Origin: Microcoleus sp. FACHB-DQ6
GTDB taxonomy: Bacteria; Cyanobacteriota; Cyanobacteriia; Cyanobacteriales; Microcoleaceae
DNA: 41,541 nucleotides
Assembly: GCA_014695175.1 (NCBI GenBank)
Contig: JACJNV010000145.1
Span: forward strand, 1 to 41,541
Direction of reading: 5' to 3'
Within the stretch, counting starts at the first letter, position 1. Each line of letters opens with the position of its first letter. Of this stretch, positions 25,005 to 33,913 are shown piece after piece. The position numbers and the translations under genes are program-made. The notes below the pieces were generated by a model. That model ran no database searches. It had not been told where the DNA came from and saw only the letters and a program-made list of their open reading frames with translations.

Positions 25005-26453
25005 ATGACACTTAACTTGCGGCGACCGATTTTAATAGGCGGAATAGGACTTTCAGCAGCGCTGTGGCTGCTGGAAACTCTACAGCATTCGGGTTCAGAA
25101 ATGGGCGAAACGGCACTCATCGGCTTGGCTGCTGCCGGTGCGGGGTATTGGTGGTGGAAGCAACAATCCCCCAAACTCGAACTCGCACTCCCGCAACCCC
25201 TGGCGAACCGGGAAGCAGCCGAAAAAGCGATCGCGACTTCCGAAGCCACTATTAAATTGCTGGCTTCAGAAGCTCCAAACTCCGCCGATCCGGCGAATCT
25301 AACAGCAAAGCTCGATCGGCTCAGAAGCGAATTAGACAGACAAGATTTGCGGATTACCGTCACGGGCGGCAAAGCTGTCGGCAAAACTGCCTTAATTCAA
25401 GTTTTAAATTCTAATTGGGCATCTCAACACCCGCAAAAGCTTAGTTTACAAGAAACAGCACCGCTATTTGCTAATACAAATGCCGATGCCAAAATCAATG
25501 GTGATTTAGCGCTGTTTGTGACAGCGGGCGACATCACAGATTCCGAATTTCAAACATTATCTCAGCTAGCTGCTGCAGGTCAGCGCGTGCTGCTAGTCTG
25601 GAACAAACAAGACCAATATTTGCCAGAACAGCAGTCGCAGGTTTTGCACTCTTTGCAGCAAAAAATGCAAGGAATATTGGGGACAGAAGATATAATTGCG
25701 ATCGCAGCTTCTCCCAATGCTATTAAAGTGCGCCGACACCAAGCCGACGGCACAGTTCAAGAACGCATCGAAAAGCAAGTCTCTCAACTCTACCCGCTGA
25801 CGGAAATATTGACTAAAATCTTAACTGAAGAACGGCAACAGTTGGTCTGGGCGAGTGCAGTGCGCGAGGCTGCAAGTATCAAGTTAGAGGCAAAAACCTT
25901 ATTAAATGCAGTCAGGCGCGATCGGGCAATTCCGATTATCGAACAATATCAGTACATCGCCGCCGCCACCGTGTTTGCTAATCCGGTTCCCGCTTTAGAC
26001 TTGCTAGCAACAACCGCCATCAGCACCCAACTCGTAATCGATCTCGGCGCTATCTACCAGCGAAAGTTTTCCTTAGACCAAGCTAAGACAGTAGCGGCTA
26101 CTTTGGCTAATCAAATGTTCAAATTGGGATTAGTAGAACTGTCTACTCAAACTATTACTGGACTGCTGAAAAGCAATGCCGTCACCTATGTAGCAGGAGG
26201 CGCGGTGCAGGGAATTAGTGCAGCATATTTTACCAGAATAGCAGGACTGAGTTTAATTGAATATTTCCAAAGTCAAGAACTGGAAAATGCTGCCAAAGGC
26301 ATTTTCAATCTCGACCAGTTGACTAAAACTTTGCAAGCAGTATTTACGCAAAATCAGCAAGTTTCCTTCTTGCAATCTTTCGTCAACCAAGTCGCGAGTC
26401 GCCTTTCATCTCAGGTATCTGGGCCCGAAACCGTTAAGTCGGCGGCCAATTAA
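25005..26453 (+). CDS. DUF697-type membrane GTPase-like protein with degenerate G3
   Basis: This 482-residue protein starts at the ATG at 25005, chosen over the upstream in-frame ATT/ATG-like codons because of a strong AGGAAGGA site 4-5 nt before it. A hydrophobic N-terminus (about 9-50) has two short helices. A G-domain follows with P-loop GGKAVGKTA (about 121-129) and NKQD as G4, but no DxxG of G3. From about residue 270 the C-terminus is helical and hydrophobic, of the DUF697 type. GTP binding may persist while hydrolysis is doubtful. It is partly paralogous to the gene at 27466, and the Uma2 gene lies between the two. Function unknown; membrane remodelling is sometimes proposed for relatives. 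Confidence 0.75.
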   Translation: MTLNLRRPILIGGIGLSAALWLLETLQHSGSEMGETALIGLAAAGAGYWWWKQQSPKLELALPQPLANREAAEKAIATSEATIKLLASEAPNSADPANLTAKLDRLRSELDRQDLRITVTGGKAVGKTALIQVLNSNWASQHPQKLSLQETAPLFANTNADAKINGDLALFVTAGDITDSEFQTLSQLAAAGQRVLLVWNKQDQYLPEQQSQVLHSLQQKMQGILGTEDIIAIAASPNAIKVRRHQADGTVQERIEKQVSQLYPLTEILTKILTEERQQLVWASAVREAASIKLEAKTLLNAVRRDRAIPIIEQYQYIAAATVFANPVPALDLLATTAISTQLVIDLGAIYQRKFSLDQAKTVAATLANQMFKLGLVELSTQTITGLLKSNAVTYVAGGAVQGISAAYFTRIAGLSLIEYFQSQELENAAKGIFNLDQLTKTLQAVFTQNQQVSFLQSFVNQVASRLSSQVSGPETVKSAAN

Positions 26454-26463
26454 GTAAAATCAA

Positions 26464-26530
26464 GGAACAGGCAAGATGCCTGTTCCACAAGACAGTTTTT
26501 CTGTTGTGGAACAGGCATCTTGCCTGTTCC
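26464..26530. repeat. Paired GGAACAGGC palindromic repeat (copy 2)
   Basis: Two hairpin units, one with GGCAAGATGCC at its centre and one with GGCATCTTGCC, joined by a TTTTTCTG-containing linker. Same family as 21669-21734. It starts 10 bp after the GTPase stop. Confidence 0.85.
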
Positions 26531-26608
26531 CCGGCAGAGCCTGGAAACCAGTTAATATTTTCCTTCTTGCTTCTTCCTTCTGTTATACAATCAAAGACAG
26601 TTTGCACG

Positions 26609-27217
26609 ATGATACAAACTCACCCAAAAATACTAACCTTTGAACAATTTATAGAAGACAAACCCGATAACAAATCCTACGAACTCCACGACGGGGTAAT
26701 GGTTGAAATGCAGCCAACAGGAGAACACGAAGATATCACAGCATACCTTGTTCAAGAATTTACGCTGCTCTACACCCAACTGCAACTTCCATACCGCATT
26801 CCCTCGAAAGCGCTAGTTAAGCCACCAGCTAAAGATACAGGATATATTCCTGATGTTTTGCTATTAAACCGTCAGGCTTTAGCGTCGGAACCCTTATGGT
26901 TGAAGTCAGCAACAATCACCCAAGGAACATCTATCCCGCTACTTGTTGAAGTTGTCAGTACCAACTGGCGCGACGATTATCTCAAAAAGTTGGCAGATTA
27001 CGAAATGATGGGCATCCTCGAATATTGGATTGCGGATTATGCTGCATTCGGCGGAATACGTCATATTGGCGACCCCAAAGAACCCACCATCTCGGTTTGC
27101 CAGCTTGTGGACGGAGAGTATAGAATTACACAGTTCAGAGGCAGCGATCGCATTATTTCACCTACATTTCCCAATATGGAGCTGAATGTCGATCAAATTT
27201 TCCGAGGCGGCGCCTAG
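26609..27217 (+). CDS. Uma2-family (DUF820) putative restriction-endonuclease-fold protein
   Basis: This 202-residue protein has the Uma2/DUF820 pattern. An N-terminal FEQFIEDKPDNKSYELHDG segment ends in the first acidic catalytic position. YIPDVLLLN supplies the second, and LLVEVVSTNWRDDYLKKLADYEMMGILEYWI has the E-x-V-S...K...Y...G-V core. The family has a PD-(D/E)XK nuclease-like fold, is very abundant in cyanobacteria, and is of unknown biological role. I prefer the ATG at 26609 to the open frame beginning at 26504, which is translation of the palindromic repeat. No good ribosome site is visible. Confidence 0.83.
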   Translation: MIQTHPKILTFEQFIEDKPDNKSYELHDGVMVEMQPTGEHEDITAYLVQEFTLLYTQLQLPYRIPSKALVKPPAKDTGYIPDVLLLNRQALASEPLWLKSATITQGTSIPLLVEVVSTNWRDDYLKKLADYEMMGILEYWIADYAAFGGIRHIGDPKEPTISVCQLVDGEYRITQFRGSDRIISPTFPNMELNVDQIFRGGA

Positions 27218-27229
27218 TGTTAGGGAAAA

Positions 27230-27345
27230 GAACAGGCAAGATGCCTGTTCCACAATAAATTTTTGTTATTGTGGAACAACAGGCAAGATGCCTGTTCCAC
27301 AATAAATTTTTTGTTATTGTTGTGGAACGGGCATCTTGCCCGTTC
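27230..27345. repeat. Triple GGAACAGGC palindromic repeat (copy 3)
   Basis: Three hairpin units (27230-27251, about 27273-27298, 27324-27345). The last reads GAACGGGC...GCCCGTTC where others read GAACAGGC...GCCTGTTC, a compensating change in both stem arms. The 248-bp gap ends with AT-rich sequence before the next GTPase. Confidence 0.85.
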
Positions 27346-27465
27346 AATATTTTTTGGAAAACTCAAAAGTAAAAAATTATAAATTTATGAAAAATTGTAT
27401 TAAAATAAGAAATAGGATTTATAATTCGACGATCAATTATACCTGCTTAAAAAAGCCGATCGCCA

Positions 27466-28956
27466 ATGGCTGACAATTCCATTCAAGAAAATCGCTTATC
27501 CCTTGCCCGCGCCAGTTTGCGCGAAGCCCTGGCGCGCTATTCCCACCTGCGCCAAGGGAAAAAAAACTCGAATAATACAGAATTAGAAGCGGCGCTGCAA
27601 TATCAGTTAGATATCTTAACTTCCACCTCAGAAAAACTAGACCACAACGTCATCCGCATTGCTACTTTCGGCTTAGTCAGCCGTGGCAAGTCAGCCGTAT
27701 TAAACGCGCTTTTAGGTCAAAAAATTCTGCAAACAGGCCCTCTCAACGGCGTGACTCAGTGGCCGCGTTCCGTGCGCTGGAGTGTGCCTTTATCCTTCCT
27801 TGACAGCGACGAATCCCCCCAACCCCCCCTTGGCAAGGGTGGGAAAGGAGGGGTGCAAGTAGAATTAATCGATACTCCCGGACTTGATGAAGTTGGCGGC
27901 GAAGTGCGCGGCGAAATGGCGAAACAAGTAACTCGCCAAGCTGACTTAATTCTGTTTGTCGTTGCAGGCGATATCACCCGAACTGAATATCAAGCACTGT
28001 GCGAATTGCAAACAGCTCAAAAACCGGTAATTTTAGTTTTTAATAAAATTGACCTTTATCCAGAATTAGACAGAAAAGCTATTTACCAAAGTTTGCAAGC
28101 GCTGGGAAATTCTGAAGAGTTAGCAGCCGCTGCGGTAACAGAGCAAACAGATAGCGAAAATTTGTCCGATCGCCCAAACAACTCCTCCGATAAATCTACC
28201 GCAAAATCACCGCCTAAAATTGCCAAATCATTAGAAATAGTCATGGTAGCCGCTGAACCCGCGCTGGTGCAAGTGCGGGTGGAATGGTCTGACGGAAGAG
28301 TAACTAACGAATGGGAGTCGCCGCCCGCGCAGATAGACGAACTCAAACATAAAATTCTCACAATTCTTAACAGAGAAGGTCGATCGCTCCTCGCTCTAAA
28401 TGCTTTAGTTGAAGCTAGAGATGCCGAAGCAAACATTGCCCGTCACGTTCTCAAATTGCGACAAACAGAAGCCGAAGATTTAATCTGGCAATTTGCAAAA
28501 TATAAAGCTTTGGCTGTCGGTTTAAATCCAGTGGCATTCTTGGATGTAATGGGAGCAAGTGTCGCAGATTTAGCCTTAATTCGCTCTTTATCCAGACTTT
28601 ACGGCTTACCCATGACTGGTTACGAAGCCGGGAAACTTTGGCAGACTATTTTCTCCAGTGCTGGCGGCGTACTTTTGGGAGAATTGGGTAGCAGTTTCCT
28701 CTTGGGATTTGGCAAAAGTGCTGCCGCTGCGGCCCCGCACATCGGCTTTTCTACTTTTGCCGGAGTCGCTGTCACTCAAGCTAGTTTAGCAGCTTATGGA
28801 ACCTACGCTGTCGGTCGCGCCGCCCAAGTTTACTTAGAAAAAGGCTGCACCTGGGGCCCCCTGGGACAAGATACGGTAATTCAAGAAATTCTTGCCACCA
28901 TCGAGCGTAATACAATTATCGATCGCTTGCAGCAAGAGTTTAAAATTGGCAATTAA
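27466..28956 (+). CDS. DUF697-type GTPase with in-frame repeat insertion
   Basis: This 496-residue protein has a G-domain with G1 GLVSRGKS (69-76), G3 DTPG (136-139) and G4 NKID (193-196), so unlike the paralogue at 25005 it should bind and hydrolyse GTP. From about residue 340 the C-terminus has hydrophobic, helical DUF697 stretches (GLPMTGYEAGKLWQTIFSSA, AGVAVTQASLAAYGTYAVG). Residues 117-129 (SPQPPLGKGGKGG) are not part of a GTPase. They are the translation of the palindromic CCCCCAACCCCCC-type repeat (27811-27855), inserted just before G3. Another low-complexity stretch at ~220-250 (NNSSDKSTAKSPPK) is between G4 and the next strand. Function unknown. Confidence 0.82.
   Translation: MADNSIQENRLSLARASLREALARYSHLRQGKKNSNNTELEAALQYQLDILTSTSEKLDHNVIRIATFGLVSRGKSAVLNALLGQKILQTGPLNGVTQWPRSVRWSVPLSFLDSDESPQPPLGKGGKGGVQVELIDTPGLDEVGGEVRGEMAKQVTRQADLILFVVAGDITRTEYQALCELQTAQKPVILVFNKIDLYPELDRKAIYQSLQALGNSEELAAAAVTEQTDSENLSDRPNNSSDKSTAKSPPKIAKSLEIVMVAAEPALVQVRVEWSDGRVTNEWESPPAQIDELKHKILTILNREGRSLLALNALVEARDAEANIARHVLKLRQTEAEDLIWQFAKYKALAVGLNPVAFLDVMGASVADLALIRSLSRLYGLPMTGYEAGKLWQTIFSSAGGVLLGELGSSFLLGFGKSAAAAAPHIGFSTFAGVAVTQASLAAYGTYAVGRAAQVYLEKGCTWGPLGQDTVIQEILATIERNTIIDRLQQEFKIGN
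27811..27855. repeat. Palindromic C/G-rich repeat inside a coding sequence
   Basis: AATCCCCCCAACCCCCC at the left and GGAAAGGAGGGG at the right form the same C-rich/G-rich palindrome as in the gaps at 6381-6597 and 20455-20535. Here it keeps the frame of the GTPase gene (39 nt, 13 codons). Confidence 0.7.
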
Positions 28957-29066
28957 AAATTGCCCTAGTAGTTGAGTAGGGTACGTCAGCAGATGGTTAT
29001 TTGTGAATAATCGAAGAGCTAGGATCTGACGCACCCTAGTGCTTTTACTCTTATACAATTGTCAAA

Positions 29067-29127
29067 AAAGAATGCAACTGTAGCTAAGCTTCCAACCACG
29101 ATCTTCCTCAGTGATTCCCAATTATTT
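29067..29127. repeat. Dispersed ~60-bp repeat, copy A
   Basis: AAGAATGCAACTGTAG, then AAGCTTCCAACCACGATCTT and TCAGTGATTCCCAATTATTT. Similar blocks lie at 31294-31351 and 35041-35093. It lies between the end of the GTPase gene and the convergent membrane-protein gene, after an imperfect GGGTACGTCAG/CTGACGCACCC repeat at about 28978-29037. Confidence 0.6.
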
Positions 29128-29148
29128 AATCGAAAATCGAAAATCGTA

Positions 29149-29850
29149 TTACCGTCTCGCGATTCTAACACCTTCCCTAAAATGGGCGATCGTCGCAATT
29201 ACCGCTATAGAAAAGTAAAATATTCTAATCAGCCAAAAACAAACCCGCATTGACCAAGAAACAATAGTCGGAGCAATACCTGTGAACTGTACAAATCTGG
29301 AATTAACTTTTTTTTCAAAGCTGTCGAGGTCTTTCATCTCCGATTGTTTCGTCGGAATAACCGGAAACTGACCAGTATATACGTAATAACCGATAAAACC
29401 AGGCAATCCTACTTTCCTATTCAAAAATGAGTTAGTTAAGGTTGCAGTTTGCGGAGGCGATAATTTATCCGATTCTTCCACTTTTTCCAGCCAAGAATTA
29501 TATCTAATGGCTGGCGTAATCATGAAAACTAAGGGAACTATAACTATCAACACAGCAGCACTAATTTTGCGACCGTATTGAGGGTGTAAAAGCCTGGTCG
29601 CCACACCCACTCCCATACCGATAAAAGCAAATACCAATATATTTAACAGTTCAATAATTTCGATACCCCTCAACAAATCGCCGATAATCAGAATTGTATA
29701 TAATAATTTGTCGGCTAGTAGCAGAGCGGCCCACTTGATGAGAATTGAAACGCCTACAAGAGTAGCTACAATCGCCACATACCCGATGGCACCTAGAACG
29801 TACAGGAAAATCGAACCGGCTTGTTTGAATGATTGCATGGAATTATTCAC
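29149..29850 (-). CDS. Integral membrane protein of unknown function
   Basis: This 233-residue protein has hydrophobic segments at about residues 12-37, 44-60, 68-85, 95-115 and 200-222, with a hydrophilic stretch of ~70 residues between the fourth and fifth containing GFIGYYVYTGQFPVIPTKQS. No enzymatic motif or known family is recognisable. The ATG at 29850 has no strong ribosome site; Met5 is an alternative start. The 3' end stops just before repeat copy A. Confidence 0.6.
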   Translation of the reverse strand: MNNSMQSFKQAGSIFLYVLGAIGYVAIVATLVGVSILIKWAALLLADKLLYTILIIGDLLRGIEIIELLNILVFAFIGMGVGVATRLLHPQYGRKISAAVLIVIVPLVFMITPAIRYNSWLEKVEESDKLSPPQTATLTNSFLNRKVGLPGFIGYYVYTGQFPVIPTKQSEMKDLDSFEKKVNSRFVQFTGIAPTIVSWSMRVCFWLIRIFYFSIAVIATIAHFREGVRIARR

Positions 29851-29974
29851 TCTTGTGAAAGTTTAGGAGTCTGATTGACAAAATTTTTTAAAATTTAGAG
29901 CAATCTGGAGTTCCAAATTTGATTTTTAAAATACGATTAGCTTGACATCTTGAAATCAATCTAAAATCTACAAT

Positions 29975-30817
29975 CTACAATCGATCGACAAGTTCCCGCG
30001 CCGCCGCTTTGGTGACTTGTGCGATCCGTTCCTTCACAACATCCTCTTCGATCGCCCTCGGCTCTGTTTCTTGTTCGCGATCGATCCCCAACCATAAAAG
30101 ATACTCGATATTACCGGCCGGGCCAAGTAAAGGCGACCACGTTAAGCCGCGTTGCTGCCATCCTAAAGCTGTGGCTGCCTTCCACACTTGAAAAATCGCA
30201 TCGGCTTGAGTTGCTGAGTCTCGCACTACGCCTTTTTTCCCGACTCTCTCGCGCCCTACCTCAAACTGCGGCTTTACCAGCAACACCGCTTCTCGCGGTG
30301 GTGCCAACAATTCCCACAGCGCCGGTAAAATCTTATCCAGGGAAATAAACGACACATCTACTACCGCCAAATCTGCTCGCGCAGAGTCGCCATAAAGCTC
30401 AGTAGCAGTCATGTACCGCAAATTGGCGCGTTCTTTCAAAATTACCCTCGGATCGTTACGCAAGCCCCAATCTGCTTGACCGTAGCCAACGTCTACGCCG
30501 TACACTAGGGCGGCGCCGGCTTGCAGCAGACAGTCGGTAAAACCGCCTGTGGAGATGCCGCCGTCGAGACAAATTCTGCCTGCAACGGGAATCGCAAAAA
30601 CTTCTAAAGCTTTGGCTAATTTGTCGCCGCCTCTAGAAACATAGCGCGATCGCTCTTTGATCTGAATTTTTGCTGAAATATCGACCTCAGTGCCCGGTTT
30701 GTCAACTACCTGTTGGTTGATAGAGACTTTCCCAGTCCGAATCAAGGCCTGAGCTTGCTGTCTGGAACTGCACAAATCTAGGCTGACCAATAATGTGTCT
30801 AGTCGCTGTTTAGCCAA
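29975..30817 (-). CDS. tlyA: TlyA-family rRNA 2'-O-methyltransferase
   Basis: This 280-residue protein has an N-terminal S4 RNA-binding domain (about 3-60, RLDTLLVSLDLCSSRQQAQA onward) and a C-terminal FtsJ-type Rossmann methyltransferase. The SAM motif is LDGGISTGGFTD (84-95). The catalytic K-D-K-E set is likely Lys66, Asp154, Lys182 and Glu186 (SRGGDKL, VVDVSF, VKPQFE). TlyA proteins methylate ribose of cytidine in 16S and/or 23S rRNA, and some annotate it as a hemolysin. Length is normal. No partner gene adjoins. Confidence 0.9.
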   Translation of the reverse strand: MAKQRLDTLLVSLDLCSSRQQAQALIRTGKVSINQQVVDKPGTEVDISAKIQIKERSRYVSRGGDKLAKALEVFAIPVAGRICLDGGISTGGFTDCLLQAGAALVYGVDVGYGQADWGLRNDPRVILKERANLRYMTATELYGDSARADLAVVDVSFISLDKILPALWELLAPPREAVLLVKPQFEVGRERVGKKGVVRDSATQADAIFQVWKAATALGWQQRGLTWSPLLGPAGNIEYLLWLGIDREQETEPRAIEEDVVKERIAQVTKAAARELVDRL

Positions 30818-31081
30818 GGTTTTTAATCTGTACGGATAGGGTTAAGAACAGTACCAGATTAGCACTTACGCACAAGCCCCACTGCTAATTTTTGGCGATT
30901 ATTTTGGTTTTGCGATTGTCGCGGGGCGATCGCCCCCACCTCACATGATGTGACTGAGATCGCTGTGAGTGTGTAGTTGGATCACAGATAAACATTCATA
31001 GAATCACACAATAATTTTTGTTACTAGCGGATGATTTATATGCAGCTAAAAGCGCTACAAATACCATCAAGGCGATCGATC

Positions 31082-31279
31082 ATGAAAACAATTAACTTTC
31101 CTATCAGAAATCCGGGCAATTGTCAAGAAAATCCCCTCGCCTTCGTCAGCGGTGACATCATCCACATTCTTTACCCCAACGGCGAAGTAGAAGCAACAAC
31201 CGCCGAACAAGTGGATCTGGGCCAAACCAAAAATCCCCTGGACAAATGCCTTGTCTGGGGATGTGTTGACGATTTTTAG
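31082..31279 (+). CDS. Small hypothetical protein (65 aa)
   Basis: A 65-residue protein if the ATG at 31082 is used (MKTINFPIRNPGNCQENPLA). An upstream frame from 31031 adds 17 residues including a HIP1-like sequence and seems less likely. The C-terminal half is compact with SGDIIHILYPNGEVE and LDKCLVWGCVDDF. No domain is recognised, and there is no signal or membrane segment. It is followed 14 bp later by dispersed repeat copy B. The 264-bp region upstream (30818-31081) shows no further gene. Confidence 0.5.
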   Translation: MKTINFPIRNPGNCQENPLAFVSGDIIHILYPNGEVEATTAEQVDLGQTKNPLDKCLVWGCVDDF

Positions 31280-31293
31280 CACCTGTTTCAAAC

Positions 31294-31351
31294 AAGAATG
31301 CAATTGTAGGGAAGCTCCCAACCCTTAATTCATCAGTCATTCCCAATTATT
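31294..31351. repeat. Dispersed ~60-bp repeat, copy B
   Basis: AAGAATGCAATTGTAG then AAGCTCCCAACCCTTAATT and CATCAGTCATTCCCAATTATT. Best match to copy A at both ends and to copy C in the centre. Confidence 0.6.
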
Positions 31352-31424
31352 CAAATTTTTAATCTATTATTTTTAATCTATTATTTTTAATCTGAAATCT
31401 TTAATCTAAAATTGTATAACCCAT

Positions 31425-31467
31425 AAAAAAAGATCGCTTGGAGGCTGTGAGGCCAAAAAAAGCGATC
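31425..31467 (-). terminator. Rho-independent terminator of apcF
   Basis: On the minus strand GATCGCTT (31467-31460) pairs with AAGCGATC (31439-31432). Seven Ts follow at 31431-31425. A small GGC/GCC inner pair tops the stem. It lies 66 bp after the apcF stop. Confidence 0.8.
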
Positions 31468-31532
31468 GATCTAACTGCTGCTAACTGCCAGCCACAAGTG
31501 CAATTTGCTGTTAAAAGAATTAGCAAATTGAC

Positions 31533-32042
31533 TTAAATATCTTGTTCGCTCAATTCGCGAATCATGTAATCAAAAGGCTGATCCAAAAAAGGCCCCACAG
31601 ACAAGCCAGCAGCGGCCACCTGAGCCTTAACCATCTCCTTCATAATGCCAATCCCCATCACCGTCGGGCCAATGGGAACGCTTAGAGAATTGTAAGTTTC
31701 CCGCAAACCTTGCAGCACGCGCTCGTCGAGCACGTCGGTACTTCCAGCCACCAGGGCGTAAGTAGCATAGCGCAAGTAGTAGTCCATATCCCGCAGACAA
31801 GCCGCGTAGCGACGAGTCGTGTAGGCATTTCCGCCGGGACGGATTAGTTCCGGTTGTTCAGCAAATAGCTGGATACCAGCTTGCTTGACAATTGCTGCAG
31901 CATTGCTGTTAATCGCAGCCGCCGCCTGTACCCGTGCCGTGCCCGTTGCAAAATAAGATTTCAACCGATCGATACCATCTCGGTCTAAATACCTACCAGC
32001 AACATCATAATTTTCAATCAGGCTCGTCACTGCATCGCGCAT
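31533..32042 (-). CDS. apcF: Allophycocyanin beta-18 subunit (phycobilisome core)
   Basis: The protein is 169 residues from the ATG at 32042 (MRDAVTSLIENYD), the exact length usual for ApcF. The in-frame TTG at 32057 is rejected because the GGGAG ribosome site lies between it and the ATG. Cys82 (RRYAACLRD) binds phycocyanobilin, and Asn72 in GGNAYTTRRYA is the position methylated in beta phycobiliproteins. ApcF replaces an ApcB in one core trimer and, with the ApcE linker, helps form the terminal emitter that passes energy to photosystem II. It is a single gene, as often seen, divergent from glnA. Confidence 0.96.
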   Translation of the reverse strand: MRDAVTSLIENYDVAGRYLDRDGIDRLKSYFATGTARVQAAAAINSNAAAIVKQAGIQLFAEQPELIRPGGNAYTTRRYAACLRDMDYYLRYATYALVAGSTDVLDERVLQGLRETYNSLSVPIGPTVMGIGIMKEMVKAQVAAAGLSVGPFLDQPFDYMIRELSEQDI

Positions 32043-32281
32043 AAGTTTCTCTCCCAAAAATCTTTATCAATACTTTGCTATCTGAGACAGACCGCCTATT
32101 GTAGACTACTACAAATCGGCGTTTGATTAAGATTTGAGATGGGATTTTCACTCTAGGTAGTCTATCCTCGGCAAACGGCAGCAAAATTCAGCGGTTTGCC
32201 TTGTATCTTCAGCCGAAAAATAATCCACAGGGCAAGAATCACGAACTGCCCGGCCGCACTGGACACCAATTTCAAAATTTT

Positions 32282-32323
32282 GTAGCCATAGATACAAAAT
32301 AGTGGGTACTGAAGGCCTACGAT
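32282..32323 (+). promoter_or_regulatory. NtcA-activated glnA promoter
   Basis: GTA (32282-32284), 8 bases, TAC (32293-32295) is the canonical NtcA site. After 22 bp comes TACGAT (32318-32323), fitting the TAN3T -10 box of NtcA-class promoters. Transcription would start near 32330, leaving a 5' leader of about 53 nt and an AGGAG site before the glnA ATG. This arrangement implies activation when nitrogen is limiting. The remaining gap to apcF (32058-32281) shows no gene. Confidence 0.85.
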
Positions 32324-32382
32324 CGCCCAAACAGTCTGAAATCGGCCGATCGCCAAGACACAACCAATATCAGGAGTAAGTC

Positions 32383-33804
32383 ATGTTCCAGACACCCCAA
32401 GAAGCCTTAAACTACATACAAGAAAATAAGATCCAGATCGTTGACCTCAAATTCATCGATATGCCGGGGATCTGGCAGCACCTTTCCCTGTACCACGACC
32501 AAATCGACGAAAGCTCATTCACAGACGGCGTACCCTTCGACGGTTCCAGCATTCGGGGCTGGAAAGCCATCAACGAATCAGACATGACGATGGTCATCGA
32601 TCCGACAACCGCTTGGATGGACCCGTTCATGGCAGAACCGACCATCAGCTTCATTTGCAGCATCAAAGAACCTCGAACCGGCGAACCGTACAGTCGCTGT
32701 CCGCGCACCATTGCCCAAAAAGCCATAGACTACTTGCTTTCCACCGGTCTCGGCGATACAGCATTTTTTGGTCCGGAAGCAGAATTCTTTATTTTTGATG
32801 ACGTTCGCTTCGACCAAACCCAAAATTCCGGCTACTATTACGTAGATTCGATCGAAGGTCGTTGGAATTCCGGCAAAGAAGAAGTAGGCGGCAACCTCGG
32901 CTACAAACCGCGTTACAAAGAAGGTTATTTCCCAGTAGCACCAACCGACACCTCACAAGACATGAGAACGGAAATGCTGCTGACAATGGCAAAATGCGGC
33001 GTACCCATCGAAAAACACCACCACGAAGTCGCCACCGGCGGTCAATGCGAGCTCGGTTTCCGCTTTGCCACTTTAGTACAAGCAGCCGACTACTTGCTGA
33101 CTTACAAATACGTCATCAAAAACGTCGGCAAAAAATACGGCAAAACCATCACCTTCATGCCCAAACCGCTGTTTAACGACAACGGTTCCGGGATGCACGT
33201 TCACCAGTCGATTTGGAAAGACGGCCAACCTCTATTTGCAGGCGATCAATATGCAGGTTTCAGCCAAATGGGACTGCATTACATCGGCGGCATTCTCAAG
33301 CACGCCCCGGCACTTTTGGCAATCACCAACCCCACGACCAATTCCTACAAGCGTTTAGTTCCGGGCTTTGAAGCGCCTGTAAACTTAGCTTACTCTCAAG
33401 GGAATCGATCGGCATCAGTGCGGATTCCGTTGTCGGGAACCAACCCCAAAGCCAAGCGGTTAGAATTCCGCTGTCCCGATGCCACATCCAACCCCTATTT
33501 AGCATTTGCAGCCATGCTGTGCGCCGGCATAGACGGCATCAAGAATCAAATCGATCCGGGCGAACCTTTGGACGTGGATATCTACGACCTTTCCCCTGAA
33601 GAATTGAGCAAAATTCCTTCGACTCCCGGTTCCTTGGAAGGCGCTTTAGAAGCTTTAGAAAAAGACCACAGTTTCTTAACTGAAAGTGGCGTATTTACCG
33701 AAGACTTCATCCAAACCTGGATTTCCTACAAACTCGACAACGAAGTCAACCCGATGCGGCTGCGTCCTCACCCCTACGAGTTTGCTCTCTACTACGACTG
33801 TTAG
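32383..33804 (+). CDS. glnA: Glutamine synthetase, type I
   Basis: This 473-residue enzyme condenses ammonium and glutamate with ATP. Visible motifs are DGSSIRGW in the N-terminal beta-grasp region, [12 protein letters not shown] and [12 protein letters not shown] for metal and ATP binding, and NRSASVRIP. The C-terminus has Tyr401 in DIYDLSPEE at the position adenylylated in enteric GlnA, although cyanobacteria instead use small inactivating proteins (GifA/GifB); no gif gene is seen here. The ATG has AGGAG 6 nt upstream. It is a single-gene transcript with its own terminator. Confidence 0.97.
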   Translation: MFQTPQEALNYIQENKIQIVDLKFIDMPGIWQHLSLYHDQIDESSFTDGVPFDGSSIRGWKAINESDMTMVIDPTTAWMDPFMAEPTISFICSIKEPRTGEPYSRCPRTIAQKAIDYLLSTGLGDTAFFGPEAEFFIFDDVRFDQTQNSGYYYVDSIEGRWNSGKEEVGGNLGYKPRYKEGYFPVAPTDTSQDMRTEMLLTMAKCGVPIEKHHHEVATGGQCELGFRFATLVQAADYLLTYKYVIKNVGKKYGKTITFMPKPLFNDNGSGMHVHQSIWKDGQPLFAGDQYAGFSQMGLHYIGGILKHAPALLAITNPTTNSYKRLVPGFEAPVNLAYSQGNRSASVRIPLSGTNPKAKRLEFRCPDATSNPYLAFAAMLCAGIDGIKNQIDPGEPLDVDIYDLSPEELSKIPSTPGSLEGALEALEKDHSFLTESGVFTEDFIQTWISYKLDNEVNPMRLRPHPYEFALYYDC

Positions 33805-33879
33805 AAAATAAATAATTAAAAATTAAAAGTTAAAAAAGGTGATTATACCATTTTTAACCTGTGATTTTTAATTAATAAG

Positions 33880-33908
33880 AACGCCGCCCTTAAAAGCGGC
33901 GTTTTTTT
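33880..33908 (+). terminator. Rho-independent terminator of glnA
   Basis: AACGCCGC (33880-33887) pairs with GCGGCGTT (33896-33903), followed by Ts to 33908. It may also serve the convergent secreted-protein gene that ends at 33914. Confidence 0.88.
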
Positions 33909-33913
33909 GGAGT

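Noticed and set aside
26504-26608. N-terminal extension of the Uma2 protein (MWNRHLAC...)
   Set aside because: It is a translation of the GGAACAGGC palindromic repeat and not part of the Uma2 family.
30941-30953. TCACATGATGTGA as a CRP-type site
   Set aside because: Half-sites are in the reverse order to the TGTGA-N6-TCACA site of cyanobacterial CRP and the spacing is wrong.
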